A DNA stretch of 42,881 nt from Paraglaciecola marina (GTDB lineage: Bacteria > Pseudomonadota > Gammaproteobacteria > Enterobacterales > Alteromonadaceae): the NCBI RefSeq assembly GCF_004360155.1, contig NZ_SAIS01000034.1, positions 1 to 42,881 of the forward strand, read 5' to 3'. The notes under the pieces were generated by a model, which saw only the letters and a program-made list of their open reading frames with translations, was not told the origin of the DNA and did no database searches. Each line of letters starts with the position of its first letter. The stretch's first letter is position 1. A program made the position numbers and the translations under genes. Shown here in pieces: positions 1-8,151 of this stretch.

Positions 1-380
1 AGTGTGCACATCCCTGATGATATTCACCCAAATATGACATCTCGGCAAATTGCTCCTGCATTGCTCTACCTTCCGCCATCCATGGCGGTCGCATGTCATA
101 TTGAAAATGCCTTGCCAAGCAGTGCTCGTCTCAAGACGGCATTTCCCCCTGATGATGCTCACCCAAACTCGCCATCCTTGGCTCGTTGAAAAATGGAGCG
201 GAACGGTGTTCCTAAAAAGACCATTTTTCCCCCATGCGAGAGTAGACAGAAAATGTTCCAGACACTTTTCTGCACTTCCACCATCCATATAGGTCGCACG
301 GGGTGCCCCGCACACTGCTGGAAGGCCAGCCCAGCAGGGTCCTATTTAGAAGAAGGGCTATCCGAAAGAGTAGCCTTTTG
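1..380. repeat. Non-coding, hairpin-rich repeat-like region
   Basis: No credible gene is visible, although several frames stay open for 60-80 codons, which fits the visibly higher GC here. An imperfect direct repeat is present: bases 12-32 and 147-167 match at 19 of 21 positions, 135 bases apart. A run of perfect inverted repeats follows: 73-79/82-88, 105-111/138-144, 188-196/221-229 (enclosing 200-204/208-212), 247-253/266-272, 299-303/306-310 and 315-321/331-337. The last is a stem at about 354-360/371-377 followed by four T. This suggests an intergenic repeat family or a structured transcript. The left border may lie outside the window. Confidence 0.5.
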
Positions 381-411
381 CATTCAGGTGTTGGGTAAAT
401 TAAAGTAGTCA

Positions 412-649
412 ACTGTAAATTTTTGTTAGGAAGTTGATAGAGTTAGAATATCTGTCTAGAAGCGCCTAGGTTATCCTTAGATAACCTAGGCCAGTACTTA
501 AATACCATCAATTAGATAACTGCAAATGAGTACTGGTAGTGTTTAATGAGGGGGGCCGTGGATGAGTTGTAATTGGTCAGGGGCTTCGTATTATTTGAAG
601 TGTTATGCTAACTCAAGGAGTATCTTGCAATAGGCTAGGTGTAACTAAG
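412..649. other. Intergenic region with two adjacent dyads, no gene seen
   Basis: This stretch lies downstream of gpsA, which is read toward it. It holds a perfect 12-bp inverted repeat at 464-475/480-491 with a 4-base loop. An 8-bp inverted repeat at 491-498/529-536 begins where the first ends. Neither strand has a T-run after the strong stem, so it is not a typical intrinsic terminator. No open frame with a ribosome binding site was found. Confidence 0.5.
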
Positions 650-1645
650 TTACTCTGTTGTTTTATCTCTTGCTAGGAGTGTAATTGCCGCTTCCTTGAC
701 TGATTTATTATGATATAGAACTAAATATATTTGTTCACATATAGGCATTTCAACACCAATTCGCCCACTTAAAATATGTACTTCTTTAGTGTTTTTATAT
801 CCTTCTACAACTTGGCCGATTTCAGATATAGCCTCGTCAATGGATGCGCCCTTCCCTAAAGCTAAGCCAAATCTTCGATTTCGAGACTGATTGTCGGTAC
901 AAGTTAATACCAAATCACCTAAGCCTGCCATGCCTGTAAAGGTTTCGGGTTTTGCACCCATTTTGATACCTAGTCTGGTAAGCTCAGCTAACCCTCTAGT
1001 AATCAGTGCTGTTCTAGCATTAGAACCAAAACCTAAACCATCAGCTAAACCTGCGCCAATAGCAATGACATTTTTAACGGCTCCACCTAACTGAATGCCA
1101 ATGAAGTCATTATTTTTATAAACTCTAAATGTACTAGAGCAATGTAGTTTGTTTGAAAACTCAGTCGCTAGGGTCTCATCAGTAGAGCTTAAAGAAATCG
1201 CTGTAGGGAGGCCTGCGGCCATTTCTTTGGCGAATGTCGGGCCAGAAAGAGCTGCAAAAGGTAGATCTTTACCTAATATTTCAACTGCTACTTCATGTAG
1301 TAGTCTTCCTGTTTCAGGCTCTAATCCTTTCGTTGCCCAAATAATTCGATGCTCTGGGGTTAAATAAGGCTGTATGTTTTTTAATGTTTCTGCAAATGCA
1401 CTGCTTGGAACTACAACTAAAATATCATGACTGGATGCTACTGCTTTTTGTAAGTTAGGCTCTAATGATAATGAGTCAGGGAATGTAAAACCAGATAGGT
1501 ATTTTTCATTTGTTCTAGTTCTAGACATAGAATCAATATGGTTTTTATTTCGCCCCCATAAAGTTGTTGTTACTTTATTTCTAGAAAGGCAAAACGCTAG
1601 AGCGGTACCGTAAGATCCCGCTCCTAAAACGCATACAGAGTTCAA
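650..1645 (-). CDS. gpsA: Glycerol-3-phosphate dehydrogenase [NAD(P)+]
   Basis: This cytosolic enzyme reduces dihydroxyacetone phosphate to sn-glycerol 3-phosphate, the backbone for phospholipids. The 331 residues match the family length. The N-terminal dinucleotide-binding loop GAGSYG is at residues 8-13. The middle carries [14 protein letters not shown] with the catalytic lysine, then the [12 protein letters not shown] segment. The start is a TTG 15 bases after the secB stop and in the same frame as secB; no ATG or GTG lies between. The gene is last in the rhodanese-grxC-secB-gpsA run, the usual gammaproteobacterial order. No cysE follows in the window, unlike E. coli. Function is near certain; the TTG start is inferred. 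Confidence 0.96.
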   Translation of the reverse strand: MNSVCVLGAGSYGTALAFCLSRNKVTTTLWGRNKNHIDSMSRTRTNEKYLSGFTFPDSLSLEPNLQKAVASSHDILVVVPSSAFAETLKNIQPYLTPEHRIIWATKGLEPETGRLLHEVAVEILGKDLPFAALSGPTFAKEMAAGLPTAISLSSTDETLATEFSNKLHCSSTFRVYKNNDFIGIQLGGAVKNVIAIGAGLADGLGFGSNARTALITRGLAELTRLGIKMGAKPETFTGMAGLGDLVLTCTDNQSRNRRFGLALGKGASIDEAISEIGQVVEGYKNTKEVHILSGRIGVEMPICEQIYLVLYHNKSVKEAAITLLARDKTTE

Positions 1646-1660
1646 TGCGTCGGTATCCGT

Positions 1661-2161
1661 TTACGCATCAAGCTTCTGAGGAGCTTGGTCTTGTTGAGCA
1701 CGCTTTTGCATATATGCTGCAAATACCTGATTGAAATCTACAGGCGCTAAATTTAGTGGAGGAAAAGTTCCTCTATTAACTAAATTTGAGATTGCTTCGC
1801 GGGCATATGGAAACAATGTATTTGGACAAAATGCACCAATCATTTGCGCAATATTTTGCTCAGGCATTTGACCTATGCTGAATATACCTGCTTGCTGAAC
1901 TTCACACAGGAAAGCAGTTTCATCACCAATTGATGCTGTTACGGTAACAGATAAAACAACTTCATATAGACCTTCACTGATTGGGTTACTTTTTGTGTCT
2001 AAGTCTAATTTTACTTCTGGTTTCCATTCTTTTTGGAACATAGCTGGTGAATTAGGTGCTTCAAATGAAATATCTTTAGTATAAATTCTTTGAATTGCGA
2101 ATTGAGGGCCTTGAGCCGCTGGCTGCTCTGCAGCTTCGTTAGGTTGATTTTCGTCAGCCAT
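1661..2161 (-). CDS. secB: Protein-export chaperone SecB
   Basis: SecB is a cytosolic tetrameric chaperone that holds precursor proteins unfolded and hands them to SecA for Sec-dependent export. The 166 residues contain the typical core [16 protein letters not shown] at about residues 24-39. They also have the conserved QAGIF segment and [14 protein letters not shown] near residues 112-125, plus the [11 protein letters not shown] segment before an acidic, Gln-rich tail. An alanine- and glutamine-rich start precedes the core. It lies 25 bases after grxC and 15 before gpsA, so the three are probably co-transcribed. Confidence 0.97.
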   Translation of the reverse strand: MADENQPNEAAEQPAAQGPQFAIQRIYTKDISFEAPNSPAMFQKEWKPEVKLDLDTKSNPISEGLYEVVLSVTVTASIGDETAFLCEVQQAGIFSIGQMPEQNIAQMIGAFCPNTLFPYAREAISNLVNRGTFPPLNLAPVDFNQVFAAYMQKRAQQDQAPQKLDA

Positions 2162-2186
2162 TGTAATGTCCTTCCACTTTAGTTGA

Positions 2187-2444
2187 TTAGTTAGCTAATA
2201 GGCTATCTAGTTTATTTTTCGCTTCTAATGCAAACAAGTCATCACAACCGCCTACATGCTTATTGTTAATAAATATTTGAGGTACAGTAGAGCGACCTTC
2301 CGCAAGACTTATCATCTCACCACGTAACTCGGGCTGTACTTCAATATCAATTTCTTTGAAATTCACTTGTTTGTCAGTCAATAGAGCTTTTGCCTTATGA
2401 CAATAGGGACAGTATCCTTTTGTATATATAATTACGTTACTCAT
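2187..2444 (-). CDS. grxC: Glutaredoxin 3
   Basis: This small cytosolic dithiol glutaredoxin of 85 residues reduces protein disulfides and glutathione mixed disulfides. The redox motif CPYC is at residues 12-15. The TVPQIFI segment with its cis-proline and the glutathione-binding GGCDDL are also present. The length is close to that of E. coli GrxC. It lies 14 bases after the rhodanese gene and 25 before secB, the standard operon order in gammaproteobacteria. Confidence 0.96.
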   Translation of the reverse strand: MSNVIIYTKGYCPYCHKAKALLTDKQVNFKEIDIEVQPELRGEMISLAEGRSTVPQIFINNKHVGGCDDLFALEAKNKLDSLLAN

Positions 2445-2458
2445 TGCTGTTCTCGATA

Positions 2459-2884
2459 CTACTTAGTAATTGGTAAGTTGGCACTTTGCCAAGCGTTAAA
2501 GCCACCTTTTAATGTTACAACATTCTCAAACCCTGCTTTCAACATTTGTGCAGCCGTTCGTTTTGATGTCATGCCCATGGCACAGATAACAATTATGGGT
2601 TTGTCTTTTAATTTTTCAAGGGGGCTAAAGTCTGCCTTATTTACCAAATCAGCTTTGATTTGTTTAGAGCCCAACACATGGCCTTTCTTAAATTCAGCTA
2701 CAGGGCGAATATCTAAAATATATGCGTCCTCTTTATTCATAAGTAAAGTAGCTTCGTGAGTACCTAAATCTTTTACTGAAGAGAGTTGCCCAGCAACGAT
2801 TGAATAAACTAATGCCACTGAAATGGCAGCAAACAAACCAGACAATATGTAGTGGTTAGTAACAAATTCTATTAATTGATCCAT
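2459..2884 (-). CDS. Membrane-anchored rhodanese-like protein (YibN type)
   Basis: This 141-residue protein has one hydrophobic helix at about residues 11-31, then a single rhodanese domain. The catalytic-loop cysteine is C101 in CAMGMTSKR. The domain also shows the ILDIRPVAEFKKGHV and GGFNAW signatures. Rhodaneses carry sulfur as a persulfide; the physiological acceptor of the YibN group is not settled. It is first in the grxC-secB-gpsA run and diverges from gpmI over about 260 bases, so the promoters of both transcripts should lie in that gap. Confidence 0.9.
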   Translation of the reverse strand: MDQLIEFVTNHYILSGLFAAISVALVYSIVAGQLSSVKDLGTHEATLLMNKEDAYILDIRPVAEFKKGHVLGSKQIKADLVNKADFSPLEKLKDKPIIVICAMGMTSKRTAAQMLKAGFENVVTLKGGFNAWQSANLPITK

Positions 2885-3143
2885 ATGGATTGAGTCTCTT
2901 TACGTAATTACTTAAAAAAATGAGGCCAAAGTATATAGAATTTGTTGATAGAAACTAGCCCCCAAATACTTTGATATTATAAGCGATGAATAACTTATTG
3001 TTATCCATTTAGTTTTTTAGGTGAAATGGTCGTGACGAGCACCGCCAGTAAAGATACCATTAGTGTTATTCAAGTAAACGTTGAAATTAGGGTTTAAGCA
3101 CCAATCAACTTTAAATGCATAGTTCATTCAAGAGGATTAGATA

Positions 3144-4676
3144 ATGACCGAGAAAAAAAAGACCACAGCGTTAATTATATTAGACGGCTGGGGCCATCGT
3201 GAAGACTTAACTAGCAATGCAATTGCACATGCTAACACCCCTGTATTAGATGGTTTATGTGATTCTTACACTAATACCTTGATTTCAGGCTCTGGTATGG
3301 ATGTTGGTTTACCGCCAGGTCAAATGGGAAATTCTGAAGTAGGCCACGTAAATTTAGGTGCTGGAAGAGTGGTTTATCAAGACTTTACGCGTGTGACTAA
3401 AGCAATAGATGATGGTGATTTTTATGAAAATCCAATCTTAACTAGCAACCTTGATAAAGCGATTACTCAAGATAAAGCTATTCACGTAATGGGGTTATTG
3501 TCTGCAGGTGGAGTCCATAGCCATCAAGACCATATTTTTGCTTTGTTAACAATGGCGGCGAAACGTGGTGCTAAGAAGTTATATCTTCACGCTTTCTTAG
3601 ATGGGAGAGACACTCCGCCAAGAAGCGCTAAAAAGCCACTTGAAGCGGCAGATGCCTTGTTTAAAGATCTAGGTGTCGGTAAAACTGCAACATTAGTTGG
3701 CCGTTATTATGCGATGGACCGTGACGCTCGTTGGGATCGCGTAGAGAAAGCTTATAACCTCATAGCAAATGCAACAGGTAGTTGTGCTGCTGAGAATGCA
3801 ATTGAAGCCTTAGATGCATCTTATGCTAGAGATGAGAATGACGAGTTTATGCAAGCCACCGTTATTGGTGACGCTTGCCCTGTTGAAGAAGGCGATTCAG
3901 TCTTTTTTATGAACTTCAGGGCAGATAGAGCTCGTGAAATTAGTCGTCCGTTTGTTGAAGTAGACTTCAATGAGTTTCCTAAAAGTAAACATATTAATGT
4001 AAGTGCTTTTGTTACGTTGACACAATACGCAGAGAGCATCGATGCCCCTTCAGCATATCCACCTGTACCACTCGTTAATGTTATGGGGGATTGGCTTGCA
4101 CAAAATCATAAAACTCAGTTGCGCATTTCAGAAACAGAAAAATACGCTCATGTAACATTTTTCTATAGTGGTGGGCGTGAGGAGCTTTATGAAGGTGAAG
4201 AACGTATTTTGATCCCTTCACCTAAAGTAGCAACTTACGACTTGCAACCAGAAATGAACTCTGAAGAACTCACCGATAAATTGGTCGAGGCAATAAAATC
4301 TGGTAAGTTTGATGCCATCATATGCAATTATCCTAATGGTGACATGGTAGGTCATACTGGTAACTTTGACGCCGCAGTAAAAGCTTGTGAAGCTGTTGAT
4401 TCATGTATTGCAAGAATTGTAGAAGCGATTAAAGAAAATGGTGGGGACTGTTTAATTACGGCTGATCACGGTAATGCAGAAAAAATGCAAGATGAACAAA
4501 CAGGACAAGCACATACCGCACATACTAGTGAATTGGTTCCTTTCATTCATGTTGGAAAAAAATCAATTGCTAGAGAAGGCGGAACATTGAGTGATGTAGC
4601 CCCTACTATGTTGCATTTGATGGGGATGCCACAACCTAGCGAAATGACAGGAACACCTATTGTGACCTTGGCTTAG
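3144..4676 (+). CDS. gpmI: 2,3-bisphosphoglycerate-independent phosphoglycerate mutase
   Basis: This cytosolic Mn-dependent glycolytic enzyme interconverts 3- and 2-phosphoglycerate through a phosphoserine intermediate. At 510 residues it is the usual length. The phosphatase-like metal site begins with LDGWG (D14). The catalytic serine is S64 in [10 protein letters not shown]. The substrate-binding [11 protein letters not shown] segment and the C-terminal metal ligands in ADHGNAEKM are present. The ATG has a good ribosome binding site (AGAGG). It heads the gpmI-envC-yibQ block and diverges from the rhodanese operon. Confidence 0.98.
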   Translation: MTEKKKTTALIILDGWGHREDLTSNAIAHANTPVLDGLCDSYTNTLISGSGMDVGLPPGQMGNSEVGHVNLGAGRVVYQDFTRVTKAIDDGDFYENPILTSNLDKAITQDKAIHVMGLLSAGGVHSHQDHIFALLTMAAKRGAKKLYLHAFLDGRDTPPRSAKKPLEAADALFKDLGVGKTATLVGRYYAMDRDARWDRVEKAYNLIANATGSCAAENAIEALDASYARDENDEFMQATVIGDACPVEEGDSVFFMNFRADRAREISRPFVEVDFNEFPKSKHINVSAFVTLTQYAESIDAPSAYPPVPLVNVMGDWLAQNHKTQLRISETEKYAHVTFFYSGGREELYEGEERILIPSPKVATYDLQPEMNSEELTDKLVEAIKSGKFDAIICNYPNGDMVGHTGNFDAAVKACEAVDSCIARIVEAIKENGGDCLITADHGNAEKMQDEQTGQAHTAHTSELVPFIHVGKKSIAREGGTLSDVAPTMLHLMGMPQPSEMTGTPIVTLA

Positions 4677-4680
4677 GCTT

Positions 4681-5841
4681 TTGAAACCGTTTGTCATTAA
4701 ACAACCATCGAAACTAAGCCGTTTATTTCGCAGCTTAGTTTCGATAGTGTTTTTATTGCTAGCAACGACTCCCCAACTTTTGGCTCAAGAAAAAAGTGAT
4801 TTAGAGTTAATTCAAAAACAAATTGAAGATAAAAAGAAACAAATAGCAAAACAGCTAAACGAAGCCAAAAAGCTTCAAGAGAATTTAAAAAAAATAGAAC
4901 TAAATGTTGCTCAAACCGCTAAAAGTTTAAATCATACAGATAACCAAATAGCTAATAATCAAAAAGAGCAAGCAAAGTTACTGAAGCAGCAAGAAGAATA
5001 TCAAGATGCATTAAATCAACAAAAATCTGAATTAGCTAAGCAGATTCGAAGCGCTTATATGACAGGTAATTATGATTTTGCAAAAATGCTGCTAAACCAA
5101 GAAGATGCAGCTAATTTTGAACGAAGTATTACTTATTACCAGTATTTAAATAAAGCCAGAAAAGAGCAAATTGACAGTTTTAATGTCTTAGTCAAAGATT
5201 TAAAATTAGTTAGAGAAAAATTAATAGAAGGGCAGTCAGAACTGGAACGCCTCAAATACCAGCAAGTATCAGAGCAAAACGTTTTGAAAAAACAATTAGC
5301 GAGTAGGCAAGTCACAATGACTAAACTACAAGCTTCTATAGAGTCTGATGAAGCTAAAATAGCCCAATTACAAGTCAATGAAAAAAATCTAACGGAGGCA
5401 TTAGCTAGAGCCCAGCAAAGGGTTGCCCAGCAAAGTGTCAGCTTAAATGGTTTAAGTAAACAAAAAGGCAGTTTGTTGATACCCGCTAAGGGCACCTTAC
5501 GTAAAATGTTTGGTCGATTTAGGCAGGGGCAAATAAAGTGGAAGGGTATCGTTATTTACGGTAACTCTGGCGATGACGTAATTGCTATACATGATGGAAA
5601 AGTATTATACGCAGATTGGTTAAGAGGCTTTGGATTAGTCACTGTCTTAGATCATGGAGATGGTTTTATGAGCTTGTATGGGCATAACCAAGCGCTACTA
5701 AAGCAAGTTGGTGATTCGGTAACTGCTGGTGAATCTGTTGCTCTTTTAGGCCAAAGTGGTGGTCAGAGTCGACCTAATTTATATTTTGAAATTCGCCATA
5801 AAGGCAAACCTGTCAATCCAGTTTCTTGGTTGAAACTTTAA
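4681..5841 (+). CDS. envC: Murein hydrolase activator EnvC
   Basis: EnvC is a periplasmic activator of cell-wall amidases at the division septum, recruited through FtsEX in studied bacteria. Residues 1-36 form a signal peptide with a basic start, a hydrophobic core around 20-33 and LLAQ at the end. Residues 38 to about 245 are a long charged coiled coil. Residues 268-386 are a LytM (M23-like) domain. Zinc-binding residues of active M23 enzymes look lost: the usual LHFEIR reads LYFEIR, and the first histidine-aspartate motif is absent. It is therefore probably a non-catalytic activator. The start is a TTG 4 bases after the gpmI stop, which is needed to include the signal peptide. Confidence 0.93.
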   Translation: MKPFVIKQPSKLSRLFRSLVSIVFLLLATTPQLLAQEKSDLELIQKQIEDKKKQIAKQLNEAKKLQENLKKIELNVAQTAKSLNHTDNQIANNQKEQAKLLKQQEEYQDALNQQKSELAKQIRSAYMTGNYDFAKMLLNQEDAANFERSITYYQYLNKARKEQIDSFNVLVKDLKLVREKLIEGQSELERLKYQQVSEQNVLKKQLASRQVTMTKLQASIESDEAKIAQLQVNEKNLTEALARAQQRVAQQSVSLNGLSKQKGSLLIPAKGTLRKMFGRFRQGQIKWKGIVIYGNSGDDVIAIHDGKVLYADWLRGFGLVTVLDHGDGFMSLYGHNQALLKQVGDSVTAGESVALLGQSGGQSRPNLYFEIRHKGKPVNPVSWLKL

Positions 5842-5938
5842 AGGCTTTAATCACTCATAATTAATAAGTCTATGAATTACTTAGTTTTTTGTGATTTTAA
5901 ATTAGCCCCTAATTAAAGAAGAGATTAATCATTATTCA

Positions 5939-6679
5939 ATGCGTTTCCTTATAAGCTTTTTATTATTGACCATCACCGTTTCAGTGCAATCATCACAAAT
6001 TGTTTTGATTATTGATGATATGGGAAACAAATCACAAGATGCAGAAGCGTTTTCATTACCTGAAAATATTGCCTTTGCTATCCTTCCCAATAAGGCACTA
6101 ACTAAAAGCTTTTCCGAAAAAGCTGCGATACAGCACAGAGAAGTGATTCTGCATATGCCTATGGAATCTTTGGGTGGCGTGAAACAAGAACAAGGTGTTT
6201 TATTGTCTAATATGTCTGCCACAGATATTCTGAGTAGCCTACAAAATGCATTAGACAGTGTTCCTAATGCTATTGGATTAAATAATCATATGGGAAGCAA
6301 GTTTACGCAACTATCATTTCCCTTATCTGTGACAATGGAGTTTTTATTAGATAAAGGCTTGTTTTTTGTTGATAGTCGAACTACTCGATACAGTAAAGCT
6401 CAACGCATAGCTGAGCAGGTTGGTGTACCAAATATTATGAGGCATGTATTTCTAGATCATGTAGTTGAGTTAAAAGAAATTGAAATCCAATTTAACCGGT
6501 TAATTGAACTATCAAAAAAGAATGGGTATGCAGTAGGAATCGCACATCCTCATCCAGAAACTTTAAATTTTCTGAAAGGGCATTTACCTGAACTTAAGAA
6601 ACAACAGATAACATTGTCTAAGCTGAGTGATATTTTGCCAAAGTACACTGCTTCATTACCACTTTCATTTAAGGATTAA
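5939..6679 (+). CDS. Divergent polysaccharide deacetylase family protein (YibQ type)
   Basis: The 246 residues start with a signal peptide (about 1-19). A divergent polysaccharide deacetylase (NodB-like) domain follows. It begins IVLIIDDMG, carrying the paired aspartates, and continues with the HMPMES segment, the NNHMGS motif with a metal-type histidine, DSRTT, and GIAHPHPET near the end. It is probably periplasmic and acts on or binds cell-envelope glycans; its substrate is unknown. It follows envC after 97 bases, as in many relatives, which suggests an envelope role. Confidence 0.88.
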   Translation: MRFLISFLLLTITVSVQSSQIVLIIDDMGNKSQDAEAFSLPENIAFAILPNKALTKSFSEKAAIQHREVILHMPMESLGGVKQEQGVLLSNMSATDILSSLQNALDSVPNAIGLNNHMGSKFTQLSFPLSVTMEFLLDKGLFFVDSRTTRYSKAQRIAEQVGVPNIMRHVFLDHVVELKEIEIQFNRLIELSKKNGYAVGIAHPHPETLNFLKGHLPELKKQQITLSKLSDILPKYTASLPLSFKD

Positions 6680-6682
6680 TCT

Positions 6683-7609
6683 ATGGCTGCTGCAAACTTA
6701 CTTGCTTTAATTGATGATATCGCGACTATTTTAGATGATGTCGCTGTGCTTTCAAAGGTTGCAGCTAAAAAAACGGCTGGAGTACTAGGCGATGATTTAG
6801 CGTTGAATGCGGAGCAGGTTTCCGGTGTCAAAGCTGAGAGAGAATTACCGGTCGTGTGGGCCGTGGCAAAGGGCTCATTTTTAAATAAACTGATTTTAGT
6901 GCCTTCAGCTCTTTTAATTAGCGCATTTTTACCTTGGCTAATTACCGTACTCTTAATACTCGGTGGTTTATATTTATGTTTTGAAGGAGTCGAAAAGCTT
7001 GCTCACAAATTTTTGCATTCAAAAGAAGAGCGAGATGAAGAACATAAACAAAAGTTACAGGCCGTTGCTGATCCTCAAGCGGACTTGGTGGCATTAGAAA
7101 GAAATAAAATAAAAGGAGCAATTCGTACCGATTTTATTTTATCAGCAGAAATTGTAGTGATTGTATTAGGTACGGTACAAGCCGAACCCTTTATGACTCA
7201 AGTTGCAGTGGTTTCACTACTGGCCATTGCAATAACAGTTGGAGTATACGGGTTGGTAGCAGGTATTGTTAAACTAGACGATGCAGGTTTATATTTGCTA
7301 AGAAAGTCGGTTACTGGTGGCTTTAATACTTTTCAGAGAGCCTGCGGTCGTGCTTTATTAATAGTGGCTCCGCTGTTGATGAAGACACTATCTGTAGTGG
7401 GGACCGCTGCTATGTTTTTAGTCGGCGGGGGAATTTTGGTTCACAGTATTTCAATTATTCATCATTTGTTAGAACCTATGCTCCTTACCTTCGAAGGCAT
7501 ACAGTTTATTTCTATATTAGCCCCAATTTTACTTGAAGGTTTAGTTGGTGTAATAGCTGGTGCTATCGTATTAATTGTTTTTACCGTTATAAAAAGAATA
7601 AAGCGCTAA
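6683..7609 (+). CDS. DUF808 family inner-membrane protein (YedI-like)
   Basis: This 308-residue protein begins with the family signature LLALIDDIATILDDVAVLSKVAAKKTAGVLGDDLA. Hydrophobic segments follow at about 72-100, 150-200 and 225-300, so it is polytopic. A charged loop (HSKEERDEEHKQK) lies near residues 112-124. The ATG follows the previous stop by three bases and is preceded by AAGGA, so it is probably co-transcribed with the deacetylase. The family is widespread but of unknown function. Confidence 0.85.
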   Translation: MAAANLLALIDDIATILDDVAVLSKVAAKKTAGVLGDDLALNAEQVSGVKAERELPVVWAVAKGSFLNKLILVPSALLISAFLPWLITVLLILGGLYLCFEGVEKLAHKFLHSKEERDEEHKQKLQAVADPQADLVALERNKIKGAIRTDFILSAEIVVIVLGTVQAEPFMTQVAVVSLLAIAITVGVYGLVAGIVKLDDAGLYLLRKSVTGGFNTFQRACGRALLIVAPLLMKTLSVVGTAAMFLVGGGILVHSISIIHHLLEPMLLTFEGIQFISILAPILLEGLVGVIAGAIVLIVFTVIKRIKR

Positions 7610-7669
7610 CTTTAGTTAACGATTGAAATTTGTTCGTCTTAACTGGATATGACCTCTTGTATATTTTTT

Positions 7670-7692
7670 GAAATGTTATACTATAACGCCCC
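7670..7692 (+). promoter_or_regulatory. Zur (zinc uptake regulator) operator candidate
   Basis: The 23-base site has perfect GTTATA / TATAAC arms around a central C at 7681, and a complete left half GAAATGTTATA. It resembles the gammaproteobacterial Zur consensus (GAAATGTTATA-N-TATAACATTTC); the right outer arm is degenerate (CGCCCC). It contains a possible -10 hexamer TATACT at 7677-7682 and lies 21 bases before the merC-like start. Bound repressor would therefore block transcription directly. Confidence 0.72.
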
Positions 7693-7713
7693 GAAAATTG
7701 GAGTGGTATCTTA

Positions 7714-8118
7714 ATGCAAGTTAATAATGATAGAAGCTTACTAGACAGACTAGGTATATGGGCCTCAAGTTTGTGTGCACTACATTGCTTGTTGTTACCT
7801 GTGCTTATTCCTATTATTCCTTTTATAGGTGCGTCATTTTTTGCCCAAGGGTGGTTTGAGAGAACTATTTTATCTATCTCAATGGTAGTTGGTTTTTGGG
7901 CTTTGTTTTCAGGTTTTTACCGTTATCATAGACAGCTCTACCCTTTATACAGTTTAGCTTTAGGTGGTGTAATTTACTGGAATAAAGATATGTTTGGTGA
8001 GTCTTACGAACCTTTTACAGTGGCTATAGGTGCAATATTAATTGTAGGGGCGCACATTGTTAACCTGAAACTTTGCCAAAGCTGTCAGGACTGCAACTCT
8101 GGGTGTGCAAGCTCCTAA
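7714..8118 (+). CDS. MerC-domain membrane protein, probably Zur-regulated
   Basis: The 134 residues form four hydrophobic segments (about 15-35, 45-70, 75-92 and 98-118). A conserved cysteine pair lies in the first helix (SLCALHCLLLP). The cysteine-rich tail LCQSCQDCNSGC could bind metal. This matches the MerC family, first known from mercury-uptake operons. No other mer gene is present, and the promoter overlaps a Zur-type operator, so a role in zinc acquisition is the better inference. The ATG is preceded by GGAG ten bases upstream. The gene converges with the antiporter. Confidence 0.85.
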   Translation: MQVNNDRSLLDRLGIWASSLCALHCLLLPVLIPIIPFIGASFFAQGWFERTILSISMVVGFWALFSGFYRYHRQLYPLYSLALGGVIYWNKDMFGESYEPFTVAIGAILIVGAHIVNLKLCQSCQDCNSGCASS

Positions 8119-8151
8119 CTAACCTTGATAAATTAGGTTAACAAGCAGGCT

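Noticed and set aside
4-412. Four overlapping open frames of 61-80 codons at the left edge
   Set aside because: They overlap each other on both strands, ignore the inverted repeats, and show no ribosome binding sites or recognisable domains.
464-491. The perfect dyad considered as an integron attC site or a gpsA terminator
   Set aside because: It lacks the attC core sites and has no T run on either strand; no integrase or cassette array is present.
7714-8118. Reading the MerC-family gene as part of a mercury-resistance operon
   Set aside because: No merR, merT, merP or merA is nearby, and the upstream operator is of Zur type.
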